Below are positions 27,087-35,766 of a stretch of DNA of 64,000 bases, one piece after another. The stretch spans positions 1,364,001-1,428,000 of the forward strand of contig JADJPM010000001.1 of assembly GCA_016713245.1 (NCBI GenBank), given 5' to 3'. The position numbers were made by a program, and so were the translations under genes. The stretch's first letter is position 1. Each line of letters begins with the position of its first letter. The notes beneath the pieces are model-generated. The model was not told the origin of the DNA. It did not search any database and worked only from the letters and a program-made list of their open reading frames with translations. The stretch is from Verrucomicrobiaceae bacterium. GTDB taxonomy: Bacteria; Verrucomicrobiota; Verrucomicrobiia; Verrucomicrobiales; Verrucomicrobiaceae.

Positions 27087-28837
27087 CGCTCCGCCTCCAC
27101 AGACTCTCGTCAGAGCCCGCTCTTTTTACCCCCATCATCTTCCGGTCTGGGATCAATCTCATTTTGGGCGAGAAATCGGAGGGCGACTCACCCCAGGCAA
27201 AAAAGGTCAACGGAGTCGGCAAAAGCATGTCGGTGGAGTTCATCCACTTTGCTCTATTGCGAGACTTTGCTCAGACACGAGTCTCTCGCATCCCACCGGA
27301 GCGACTTCCAGATGGGCTCACCGTCATTCTGGACCTCTCCATCAATGGCGAAACGCTGCAAATCCGGCGTTCTCTGGCCCACCCCAGTGAACCCAGGATC
27401 ATTCGGAACGGCCAATCGACTACCTTTGGCACTCTGGCTGAGGCGACTCGTTTTCTTTCCGATCTACTCTTCACCGGAATGGCTAGCCACGGCTTTACCA
27501 GTTTCAGGAGCCTGATCAGCTTGCTGATGCGTGATGAAGGCTCGGAGTTTTCTGACATCTTGCGCACCATGCCTGCAGACCGCACTACTCCAGGCGATCC
27601 CACCCCGCATCTCTTCCTGATGGGTTTTGATTTGGTCCAGTATCGGGATCTTCTCCAGAGCATCAAAGATCTAGATGCTCAAACGTCTCTGGTAAGCCAG
27701 CTAAAAAAGGACCTCACGAAGCAAGGCTCCATTCCACTGGCCGACATCCCTGCTGGCCTCAATCAGGATGAAAAGGAAGTGAAAGCCATTGAGGCAGGCT
27801 TGGCGGAATTGAAGGCGGAGCCAGCATTCGAACAGGTCGAGGCGGATTTGAATGAGATCGAAACCGCTTTGGCCAGCCTGCGGGGACGCAGAAAAGGGAT
27901 CAGCTACCAAATCGATCAAATCCGGGCAATGCCGCAGCCCGAGGTCATTGATGAGACGGATCTTGCCATCGTCTATGATCGTGTGCGTGCTGGGTTGGGA
28001 GAGTTAGTCACGAAGTCCCTAGAGCAGGCCAAAGCCTTCAAAGCAGAGGTAGAAACGTTCCAACGATCCCTCCTCAGCGACGAACTGAGCCGCCTAGATG
28101 AGGAGCGACGTAAACTCACCGAGCAAATTCGCCGTCTTTCCTCCGACCACGCCGCCTTGGTCTCCCGCCTTGATCGCAAGGGCACCTTGAAGGAATTGAG
28201 CGCAGGACTCAGCGTCGCCATGCACAAGCAGCAGGACTATTACCGACGCGTCACCCTCTACGATCAATACTCCGAGGCCGACCAAAGGAAGGAAGACCTC
28301 AAGAGTGAACGCCAGCTCGCCATGGACGGCCTGCGCAGGCATTTGCAAGACCACAAAGCCATCGAAGTTTCCATGAACCATGAGGTCTCCGAAATCCACC
28401 AGCGCATCATGGGCGTGGCCAATGCCTCATTCACGCTCCAGCTCAATACCGGAGCCAAAATCAAGCATCCGCTTGATTTCGAACTCATGATTCCCGATGA
28501 CATGAGCCACAGCATCGAGCGCACCAAGGTCTTCATTTACGACTGCGCCCTAATGTTCGCCAGTTGCACCCATGGCCGCCACCCTGGCTTCCTCGTCCAT
28601 GACAACATCTTCGACGTGGACCAAGACACGCTCGTCCAGTGCCTGAACTACCTTCAGGAAAAGGTCGATGACGGAGCCGACTTCCAATACATCCTCACCC
28701 TGAACCGCGAGAAGATCGAAGCCGAGGAACGCGCCCAAGAAATCCATACCGACATCACAGAAGCCCGCCGTGCCGTCCTCACCAAGGCCGCTCCCTTCTT
28801 GGGCTTCCGCTACCAGGAGAGAAGGAAGCCTCGGTAG
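27083..28837 (+). CDS. ABC-3C ATPase (DUF2326-type, SMC/Rad50-like)
   Basis: A 584-residue protein. The N-terminal P-loop is interrupted in the way of this clade: 'INLILGEKSE' followed by VNGVGKSMSVEFIHFAL (NGVGKS at 43-48). About residues 190-420 are predicted coiled coil (Glu/Lys/Arg-rich heptads), as in SMC-like ATPases. The C-terminal half-site has FLVHDNIFDVDQDTLV (Walker-B-like Asp507), followed by 'YILTLNREK'. This matches the DUF2326 proteins that form the ATP-dependent core of ABC-3C conflict systems. It is the last of three coupled genes and ends just before the right repeat flank. Confidence 0.85.
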   Translation: MTLRLHRLSSEPALFTPIIFRSGINLILGEKSEGDSPQAKKVNGVGKSMSVEFIHFALLRDFAQTRVSRIPPERLPDGLTVILDLSINGETLQIRRSLAHPSEPRIIRNGQSTTFGTLAEATRFLSDLLFTGMASHGFTSFRSLISLLMRDEGSEFSDILRTMPADRTTPGDPTPHLFLMGFDLVQYRDLLQSIKDLDAQTSLVSQLKKDLTKQGSIPLADIPAGLNQDEKEVKAIEAGLAELKAEPAFEQVEADLNEIETALASLRGRRKGISYQIDQIRAMPQPEVIDETDLAIVYDRVRAGLGELVTKSLEQAKAFKAEVETFQRSLLSDELSRLDEERRKLTEQIRRLSSDHAALVSRLDRKGTLKELSAGLSVAMHKQQDYYRRVTLYDQYSEADQRKEDLKSERQLAMDGLRRHLQDHKAIEVSMNHEVSEIHQRIMGVANASFTLQLNTGAKIKHPLDFELMIPDDMSHSIERTKVFIYDCALMFASCTHGRHPGFLVHDNIFDVDQDTLVQCLNYLQEKVDDGADFQYILTLNREKIEAEERAQEIHTDITEARRAVLTKAAPFLGFRYQERRKPR

Positions 28838-29037
28838 CCGCTTTCGCGCACTTCATACCTCGCGCTAACACTCGGTGACCAACAAGCTTCCAGCCGTCTC
28901 GCTGAAGCTAACATAAAACACACGGCTTCCGACGCAGGCTCCGCGTCACCGCTGACAAGACCTACCTAGCGACGGCGTGGCTGAAGTATGAGTGAAGCTA
29001 GTTTGACAGTCGTGGCGAGGATCGGTATCGGCGCGGC
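28838..29037. other. Right flank of the island and diverged end of the host gene
   Basis: Bases 28937-29009 repeat the 3' end of the 23029-25482 gene; in frame they read LRVTADKTYLATAWLKYE-stop versus LRVTADKACAATAWLKYE-stop in the host gene. Similarity fades upstream of about 28930. Nothing else coding is seen in this stretch. Confidence 0.8.
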
Positions 29038-30063
29038 ATGAAGCTTCTCCGCCTTTCGCTCGCCGTCGTATTCGCCGCTTCGTTGATGCCAACCGGCTCT
29101 GCGGCCGGTGCCGATGCGTTTTTCTCGCCGGACGGAAAGACGGTGACGATCGGCCTGTGCGGTGTGCGCACGGGATTGATCCAAGTGGATGTGGGCACGG
29201 GGAAAATCACCAAGGCTCCGCTTCCGAAGGAACTGGCGGAGGAATGCATCGAAAGCATCGCTCGCGGTAGCGAGGGCGAGACGCTCTTCATTGCGAAAGA
29301 CGCGGTGTGGGTGTGGAAGGCGGATGCGAAGCCGGCGGTGAAGCGTGTGTGCTCCACGGAGCCGGTGGTGGCTGCTTCCGATTTGTTCGTGGTGACGAAG
29401 GAAGGATCGCCGCTGAAGGACATCCTGTTTGTGAGCGGCAATGAGAAGGAGGACGGCGCGGGCATGCCGGGCATGTGGGGCCGGAAACCCGGCTCGAAGA
29501 GCTTTGTGCAGGTGTTTTGCCGTCGCGTGAATGGCGCGGCCGCAGGAACGCCGACGGCGGATGGCCGCTTCTTCTTCGAAAGCGGCGGTGATGTGTGGGA
29601 GGGCGGTATCTCGCTCTATGAGGCGGATGACGCGGTGGACCGGATTGGTGTGCTCGTCGGCGCTCGCATGGCGCCGGTGGCGGCTTTGAACACGGATGAA
29701 GGCAATGGCGGCGGCCAGTGGGTCTCGAAGATCGCGGTGGCAGGGGGCTGGATTTACTGCGGCCTCCGCGGGCATCACCTGGGCTCGGTGGTGCGGGTGC
29801 CGCTGCCGGCGAAGCCGATGCATGTGCCGGATGCGGAGGATTTTCCCACGGTGAAGAACCAACTCGATGCGATGCTGGCCTCGCTGAAGAGCGCGGAGGT
29901 GCTGGAGGAGGACGCGGACCGGTTGGAGGGGTTTTGCGCCACCGAGGTGAACGGAAAGCCGCGGTTGTTTTACATCGCGCCGGACGACCAAGGCCCGGCG
30001 ATGCAAGTGTGGGAAGGTGCGGGCAAGCCACGGGTGATCGGCCACCTGCCGACGGAGGAGTGA
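29038..30063 (+). CDS. Exported hypothetical protein, beta-propeller-like
   Basis: A 341-residue protein with signal peptide (MKLLRLSLAVVFAASLMPTG, cleavage near AAGA). It contains repeated blades of the type 'FFSPDGKTVTIGL', 'LFIAKDAVWVWKAD' and 'YCGLRGHHLGSVVRVPL', suggesting a propeller that reads out values. No catalytic motif is visible. It may be the original downstream neighbour of the 23029-25482 gene before the island arrived. Confidence 0.6.
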   Translation: MKLLRLSLAVVFAASLMPTGSAAGADAFFSPDGKTVTIGLCGVRTGLIQVDVGTGKITKAPLPKELAEECIESIARGSEGETLFIAKDAVWVWKADAKPAVKRVCSTEPVVAASDLFVVTKEGSPLKDILFVSGNEKEDGAGMPGMWGRKPGSKSFVQVFCRRVNGAAAGTPTADGRFFFESGGDVWEGGISLYEADDAVDRIGVLVGARMAPVAALNTDEGNGGGQWVSKIAVAGGWIYCGLRGHHLGSVVRVPLPAKPMHVPDAEDFPTVKNQLDAMLASLKSAEVLEEDADRLEGFCATEVNGKPRLFYIAPDDQGPAMQVWEGAGKPRVIGHLPTEE

Positions 30064-30139
30064 GGAGCCGGAAAAACCTCCGGCAAGGAGGTGAAGACGG
30101 GTTGCGCGGAGGCGGTTCGCCCGCACTGTGGCGGCCCTC

Positions 30140-30934
30140 ATGAACAAACTGGACGAAATCATCGCCCAAAAGCACCTCGAAGTGCAGCGCCTCCTGCCCC
30201 GTGCGGAGAAGCTGCGTGCCGCCGCCGCGCTGCGGGATGACGTGCGCTCCTTTTACGATGCCCTGCGGGCCGACCCCACCCGCCTGAGCATGATTGCCGA
30301 GGTGAAACGTGCGTCGCCTTCTGCCGGCACGATCGCAGCGGACTTTGATCCGCTCACGATTGCCCGTGGTTATGAAAAAGCCGGCGCGAACGCCCTCTCG
30401 GTGCTCACGGACGAAAAGTATTTCCAGGGCCGTCTGGAGTATCTCACGCTGATTCGCGAGCAGGTGGACATCCCGTGCCTGCGGAAGGATTTCATCATTC
30501 ATGAGGCGCAGATCTTTGAGGCCGTGGTGGCCGGTGCGGATGCCATCCTGCTGATCGTGGCCGCTTTGGACCAGCCGACGCTGGAGCATCTGCTGGAGGT
30601 GGCGAGTACCTTCCAGCTCGATGCCCTCGTCGAAGTCCACGACCTGCCGGAGCTCGAACGAGCCCTCGCAACTGACGCCCGCATCATCGGCGTGAACAAT
30701 CGCAACTTGAAGCACTTCACCGTGGATCTCGGCACGACCGAAAAGCTGGCCGAGGAAGTGCCGGACGATGTTGTGCTGGTGGCCGAAAGCGGCATCAAGA
30801 CCGTGGCGGATGCCCAGCGCCTCGCCGAGGCCGGGGCGGACGCTTTGCTCGTCGGCGAGACGCTCATGCGCAGCCCGAACATCATGATCGATCTGCCCGC
30901 GCTGCGTGTGCCGGTGGCGCCGAGGGATGCGTGA
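30140..30934 (+). CDS. trpC: Indole-3-glycerol phosphate synthase
   Basis: A 264-residue TIM-barrel enzyme that closes the indole ring in tryptophan synthesis (CdRP to indole-3-glycerol phosphate). The start is taken at MNKLDEIIAQK; GTG at 30128 would add four residues. Signatures: IAEVKRASPSAG (catalytic Lys), 'VLTDEKYFQG', LRKDFI (second Lys), 'ALVEVHDLPELERAL', 'GVNNRNLKHFTVDL' and 'VAESGIKT' followed by GADALLVGE for phosphate binding. It is not clustered with other trp genes. Followed by a palindromic repeat. Confidence 0.95.
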   Translation: MNKLDEIIAQKHLEVQRLLPRAEKLRAAAALRDDVRSFYDALRADPTRLSMIAEVKRASPSAGTIAADFDPLTIARGYEKAGANALSVLTDEKYFQGRLEYLTLIREQVDIPCLRKDFIIHEAQIFEAVVAGADAILLIVAALDQPTLEHLLEVASTFQLDALVEVHDLPELERALATDARIIGVNNRNLKHFTVDLGTTEKLAEEVPDDVVLVAESGIKTVADAQRLAEAGADALLVGETLMRSPNIMIDLPALRVPVAPRDA

Positions 30935-30950
30935 GCGGGGAAGGGGAGGT

Positions 30951-31017
30951 GGAGTATTGGAGTGGTGGAGTCATGGATTCCAATCCTCCCATTCTCCAGC
31001 ACTCCACCGCTCCAGTT
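30951..31017. repeat. Palindrome built from TGGAGT-like units
   Basis: TGGAGTGGTGGAGT at 30958-30971 pairs with ACTCCACCGCTCCA at 31001-31014 (one mismatch), with further TGGAGTATTGGAG and CCAGCACTCCACC units around it. It sits directly behind trpC and may act as a transcript end; no T run follows. Confidence 0.6.
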
Positions 31018-31080
31018 GGTTTGAGCGCTTGTTGAAATGAAGTGTCGGCCAGGGGCGTTCTTTGCGCCCTCTCTGACCAC

Positions 31081-32597
31081 ATGAAACGTCTCTCGATCCT
31101 CTCCCTCCTCGCGTTCGCGGCTGCCGCGCATGCCGAAATCAAACTCCCCGCCATCATCGGCGACAACATGGTGCTTCAGCAGAAGCAGGCGAACCCCATC
31201 TGGGGCTGGGACACACCCGGCACGAAGGTCACCGTCACCTTCAACGGCCAAACGAAGACCGGCGAGGCCGATGCGAAGGGCAAATGGACCGTGAAACTCG
31301 ATCCTGTGCCCGCCAGCGCCAAACCAGCGACGATGAACATCAAGGGTACCAACAAGGTGGAGCTCAAAAACATCCTCGTCGGCGAGGTTTGGATCTGCTC
31401 CGGCCAGTCGAACATGCAGTGGAGCCTCTCGCAGAGCTATGACGCCGATTTGGAGATCGCCACGGCGAAGCACCCCAACATCCGCCTCATCTCCGTGCCG
31501 CAGGTCGGCACGCAGGAGCCGCAGAACGACTTCAAAGGTGCCTGGGCGGAGTGCTCGCCGGCCAACGCGGGCGAATTCAGCGCGGTCGGCTTCTTCTTTG
31601 GCCGCTCGCTGCATCAGACGCTCGATGTGCCGGTGGGTCTGATCGACAACGCTTGGGGCGGCAGCGCTGCGGAAGCCTGGGTGCGCCGCGATGTGCTGGA
31701 GAAGGATGGACGCTTCAAGAACCTGCTCGACAGCTGGGCCGTTCGTGAAAAGGACCTCACCAGCGACGCCGCGAAGACGAAATACGATGCCGCCCTCGCC
31801 GCTTGGAAAAAGCGTGCGGACGAGGCCAAGGCGAAGAAGGCCGAGTTCCGCGAGCGTGCCCCGCAGAGCCCACAGCAGCAGCTTTCCGGCAACAACCGCC
31901 CCGCGAACATCTACAATGGCGTTTTGCTCCCCACCATCGGCTACGGCATCAAGGGGGCCATCTGGTATCAGGGCGAAAGCAATGCCGGACGTGCCTATGA
32001 ATACGGTTACCTCTTCCCTCTCATGATTCAGCATTGGCGCGACGAGTGGAAGCAGGGCGATTTCCCCTTCCCGGCGACAGCGACTGGGCCGAACTGCGTG
32101 AAAGCCAGACGAAGACACAAAACGCCATCAAGAACGGCGGCCAGGCCGTCATCATCGACATCGGCGAAGGCCGCGACATCCACCCACGCAACAAGCGCGA
32201 CGTTTCTGACCGCCTCGTGCGTCTGGCGCTTGCCAAGGACTACGGCGTCAAAATTCCCTTCCGTAGCCCCGAGTACAAGAGCGTCGAAATCCAGGGCAAC
32301 AAAGCCATCGTCACCCTCGATACCTTTGGCAGCAGTCTTTACACCTTCGACGTGCAGGAAGTAAAAGGCCTCGCCGTCTGCGGTGAAGACAAAAAATGGG
32401 TCTGGGCCACCGGCAAGCTCCTCGGAGCCGACAAGATCGAAGTCACCGCACCCGGCGTCGCCAAGCCCGTCGCCGTCCGCTATGCCTGGAGTGACAATCC
32501 GGTGTGCAATCTCTTCAGCAAAGAAGGCCTGCCCGTCACGCCCTTCCGCACGGATGATTTCCCCATGATCACCAAGCCTGCCGCTCCCGCGAAGTGA
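31081..32597 (+). pseudogene. Sialate O-acetylesterase with a frame break
   Basis: The first part (31081-32069, frame of ATG 31081) has a signal peptide (MKRLSILSLLAFAAAAHA), then SGQSNMQW with the SGNH nucleophile Ser and WYQGESNAGR. The matching C-terminal part continues only in the third frame from about 32070 (PGDSDWAELRESQTKTQNAI, then DIHPRNKRDVSDRLVRLAL). Intact relatives, from memory, have about 15-18 more residues between GDFPF and PGDSDWAE, so a small non-triplet deletion is the likely cause. The catalytic His region (DIHPRNK) lies after the break. As written the protein would be truncated. A sequencing error is unlikely to remove this much. Confidence 0.8.
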
Positions 32598-32633
32598 GTG
32601 AATCTTGGCCTCGAAGCCGCGAATTTTGAAATG

Positions 32634-32664
32634 AACGCCCGCAGTTCAAACTGCGGGCGTTTTT
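32634..32664 (+). terminator. Intrinsic terminator after the sialate O-acetylesterase
   Basis: Stem AACGCCCGCAGTT / AACTGCGGGCGTT with a 2-base loop followed by TTTT. It separates the esterase from the TPR gene that starts at 32788. Confidence 0.85.
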
Positions 32665-32787
32665 GCGTCCTGCATTAATTCGTGACAAAAGAGGGGTGGC
32701 TGCTAGTCTCGCCGTCCCGTTTTTCAAAAAAACCGTCACGTCCTCCCCTTCCATTAGTTTTCCCGCACCGGTAATCGTCTGAATCGC

Positions 32788-35736
32788 ATGAAGCTCCCCC
32801 TTCGCGTCACGCTCGCCTCCCTCGCCGCCTGTGTCTCTGTCATGGGACAGGCACCCACGACCCCTCCTGCTGCCCCCGGTGCTCCTCCCGCCGCGCCTGG
32901 AGCACCTCCAGCAGCCCCAGGGGCACCCGCTGCACCTGCCGCGGGCGGTGCTCTGAATATCGCCCAGGAGACCGAGGCGCTCATGAATGAGGCGGTGAAG
33001 CTCTTCACCGAGGCCAAGTATCAAGAGGCTCTCTCGAAGATCGCTCAAGCGGAGAAGAATCTGAACAACAAGCCCTTCGAAGGCATTCTCTACGCCAAGG
33101 GCGCGTGCTTCTTCAACTTGGAGGACTTTCCGAAGGCCATCGAATCGCTCGAACTCTATGTGAAGGAGTTTCCTGAAGGTGGCAGCATCACCGATGTGCG
33201 CATGGCCCTCGGTCGTGCCTATTTGAAGTCCAAAGAGGGAGAAAAAGGCGTGGCCGTGCTGAAGGAGGTCGTGGGCAAGTCCCCCGAGAAGAAAGCCGAG
33301 GCCGGTCTCATCATCGCCGATCATTACAAGGCGGAAAACAAGACGGAAGAGGCCCTCCAGATCCTCTCTGCGGTGCTCGCCGATGGCGTGCGCAGCCCGG
33401 AATCCATTCAGGCGGCCATGATGGCCTCCCAGCTCTATGTGGCCGGTGGCAGGCTAGATGAAGCCAGCGCCCTCATGGACAAGGTGCGGAACTTTGCCTC
33501 CGGGGGCGACAACATCGCCCAGATGAACAACATCTACCTCCAGCTGGGCGATCAGATGATGGAGAAAAAGGCCTTCCAGGATGCCTTGAATGCCTACCAG
33601 CTCGTCCGCCGCAAGAGCGAGATTTCCCGCATCCAGAAAGAGCAGATCGCCAAGATCGAAGCGAAGCTCAAAGTGTCCAAAGGGGATCAAAAAGCCGAAT
33701 TCGAAGCGAAGCTGAAGGCCGGTCAGGAAATCCTCGCGGAGATCGAAAAGCGCACGGATTACGATGCCTCGCTCTACTACCGTCTCGGCCGTTGCTACTT
33801 CGAAATGGGCCAGCCGCCCGCCGAAGGTGCCGCTGGAGACGCCAGCCGCATGTGGCAGTCCATTTTGGCCTTCACCACCATCGTCGATGAGTTCAAAGAC
33901 TTCCCCCAGCGTGACCGCTGCATGTACGGCCTCATCATGGTGAACGCCGCCCTCAAGCGCATCCCAGAAGCGCGGGCGCTTTGCGAAAAATTCATCGAAA
34001 ACTTCCCGGACAGCAGCGAGCTGGGCCAGATTTCCGAGATGTACGGCATGCTCGCCTATCAGAACGGCCAGCTCGAAGAGGCCGAACGCGCCTTCAACAA
34101 GGCCTCCGGCTTCCCCAAGGCGGACCAAGAGCGCCTTCGCTACCTCAGCGGCATCGTGCTGTTTGAATTGCAGCGCTTTGAGCAGGGCCGCGCCGCCTTC
34201 GATGCTCTCATGGCCGCCAACAAGGACAGCGTTTACAAAGACGAGTGCCTCTACCGCATCGCCCTGAGCTACTTCTACCAGAACGATTACAAGAACGTGG
34301 TCAAAGCTCTGGAGACCTACATCAAGGAGAATCCCAAGGGGAACTACCTCTGCGATGCCAAATACCGCCTCGCCTTCATCACCTTCCAGGATGGCAAAAA
34401 GGACAAGGCGCAGGAAATGCTCCTCAAAATCACCGAGGAGCATCCGAACGATCAAAACGTGGGCCAAGTGCATGCCCTCCTCGGCGATATTTACAACCAG
34501 AAGGCCGATTACGAGAACGCCACGAAGCAGTTCGAGTTCGCCGTGGACAAGGCGAAGACCGATGACGTGCAAAACTACGTCATGGACCAGCTCACGGACC
34601 TCTATGTGGGCCAAAACGAGTGGAAGAAGCTCGCCGGCATGTGGCAGCGTTACTACAACACGAAAAAGGACAACGAGGAACTCTCCCTCAAAGCCATCCT
34701 TTGGATCAGCCGCTCCCACATCAAGGACCAGAAGCCTGAAGAAGCCCAAAAGCTCCTCTCCGAGCACATCAAGCAGCGCATCTCCAATGCCGCCAACCAG
34801 CAAGTCGAAGGCCTGATTCAGCAGCTCGTGAATGTGGTAACGCCGAAACGCCGCCGCGCCGCGCCCGCCCCGGCTCCTGACCCCAATGCGAAGCCCGCCG
34901 AAACCGCCGCCGCTCCTGCCCCCGCCGCGCCGAAGGTGCCGGAGTATGAGCAGACCTTTGAAGAGGTGGAGAAGAAGCTCGAAGAGCTGCTCACGCCTCC
35001 CAAGGAGCTGAACAATGGCACCGCCGCCATGCGCATTCTCTTTGCCAAGACCTGGCTGGCGAAGGCGATGAAGCTTCCAGATAAGACGAGCAAGTTCTTC
35101 AACATCCTCGTCGAGGTGGCGAAAGCCGAAGACCTCAGCCCCATGCTCCTCGCCATCGTAGGTGACAATGCCCGCACCAAGGGAGATCTCGACAAGGCGA
35201 CCACCTGCTACGTTCGCCTGCGTGATGTCTTCAAGAACACCGAATACTCCGACGGTGCTCCCGTGGGCCTCGCCGAGATCGAGTTCGAAAAGAACAACTA
35301 CGACAAGGCGCTGGAACTCTTCAAAGCTGCCAGCGAATACCAAGGCAGCGCTTACATTCTCCAATCCACCCAGGGCATCGCCAAGGCCTCCGCGAAGCTG
35401 AAGAAATGGGACGATGCCAAGAAGCTCTACGAGCAGATCGCTCAGACCAAGGAATGGCGTGGTGAACCCACTGCGAACTCCCTCCGTATGCTCGGTGACA
35501 TTGAGGCCGCTCAGAACAAGCACGAGGCCGCCATCGCCTACTACCAGCGCGTCTTCATCGCCCACCAGCGCTGGAAAGACGAGATGGCGAAGGCCTACCT
35601 CGGCTCCGCGAAGTCCTTCATCGCCCTCGGCAAGAAAGAAGAGGCTCGCAACACGCTCCAGGAGATGATCAACCGGGCTGACCTCAAGGAAAAGCCGGAG
35701 ACCAAAGAGGCCCAACGCCTCATCGCCACGCTCTAA
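32788..35736 (+). CDS. Large exported TPR-repeat protein, first gene of the ExbBD operon
   Basis: A 982-residue protein with signal peptide, then a low-complexity Pro/Ala/Gly linker with repeated GAPPAAPGAPP units (about residues 25-50). From residue 65 it is almost entirely helical tetratricopeptide-type repeats ('ALSKIAQAEKNLNNKPFEGILYAKGACFFNLEDFPKAIESL'-type pairs). A second Pro/Ala linker lies near 690-715 (PAPAPDPNAKPAETAAAP). Probably a periplasmic scaffold. The next four genes encode a TPR protein, ExbB and two ExbD, with gaps of less than 90 bases, so they are likely co-transcribed. Confidence 0.8.
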   Translation: MKLPLRVTLASLAACVSVMGQAPTTPPAAPGAPPAAPGAPPAAPGAPAAPAAGGALNIAQETEALMNEAVKLFTEAKYQEALSKIAQAEKNLNNKPFEGILYAKGACFFNLEDFPKAIESLELYVKEFPEGGSITDVRMALGRAYLKSKEGEKGVAVLKEVVGKSPEKKAEAGLIIADHYKAENKTEEALQILSAVLADGVRSPESIQAAMMASQLYVAGGRLDEASALMDKVRNFASGGDNIAQMNNIYLQLGDQMMEKKAFQDALNAYQLVRRKSEISRIQKEQIAKIEAKLKVSKGDQKAEFEAKLKAGQEILAEIEKRTDYDASLYYRLGRCYFEMGQPPAEGAAGDASRMWQSILAFTTIVDEFKDFPQRDRCMYGLIMVNAALKRIPEARALCEKFIENFPDSSELGQISEMYGMLAYQNGQLEEAERAFNKASGFPKADQERLRYLSGIVLFELQRFEQGRAAFDALMAANKDSVYKDECLYRIALSYFYQNDYKNVVKALETYIKENPKGNYLCDAKYRLAFITFQDGKKDKAQEMLLKITEEHPNDQNVGQVHALLGDIYNQKADYENATKQFEFAVDKAKTDDVQNYVMDQLTDLYVGQNEWKKLAGMWQRYYNTKKDNEELSLKAILWISRSHIKDQKPEEAQKLLSEHIKQRISNAANQQVEGLIQQLVNVVTPKRRRAAPAPAPDPNAKPAETAAAPAPAAPKVPEYEQTFEEVEKKLEELLTPPKELNNGTAAMRILFAKTWLAKAMKLPDKTSKFFNILVEVAKAEDLSPMLLAIVGDNARTKGDLDKATTCYVRLRDVFKNTEYSDGAPVGLAEIEFEKNNYDKALELFKAASEYQGSAYILQSTQGIAKASAKLKKWDDAKKLYEQIAQTKEWRGEPTANSLRMLGDIEAAQNKHEAAIAYYQRVFIAHQRWKDEMAKAYLGSAKSFIALGKKEEARNTLQEMINRADLKEKPETKEAQRLIATL

Positions 35737-35766
35737 ACTGCCACTGAAGCCTCACCTTTGACCGTC

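Larger units (their letters stand above)
25497..29009. mobile_element. Putative genomic island carrying an ABC-3C system
   Basis: A 3513-base unit, of lower GC than its surroundings, lies between direct repeats derived from the 3' end of the 23029-25482 gene. It holds a three-gene ABC-3C operon (25873-28837), about 375 bases of non-coding or decayed DNA on the left and a diverged gene-end copy on the right. No transposase or integrase is present. The element restores nothing to the host gene, whose native 3' end is the left copy. Insertion by homologous recombination with diverged donor DNA, or by an integrase supplied elsewhere, are both possible. Confidence 0.7.

Noticed and set aside
27083..28837. 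The ABC-3C ATPase as part of a MukBEF/condensin-like system.
   Set aside because: The protein is far shorter than MukB or SMC, has the interrupted P-loop of DUF2326 proteins and sits with a SMEK effector and a 79-residue middle component.
32060..32090. Programmed ribosomal frameshift in the sialate O-acetylesterase.
   Set aside because: Residues present in relatives (about 15-18) are missing at the break and no slippery sequence with stem is seen; a deletion explains it better.
33454..35715. A 753-residue minus-strand frame over the TPR gene.
   Set aside because: Shadow frame, mostly Leu/Glu/Val from reversed TPR codons; no start context or motifs.
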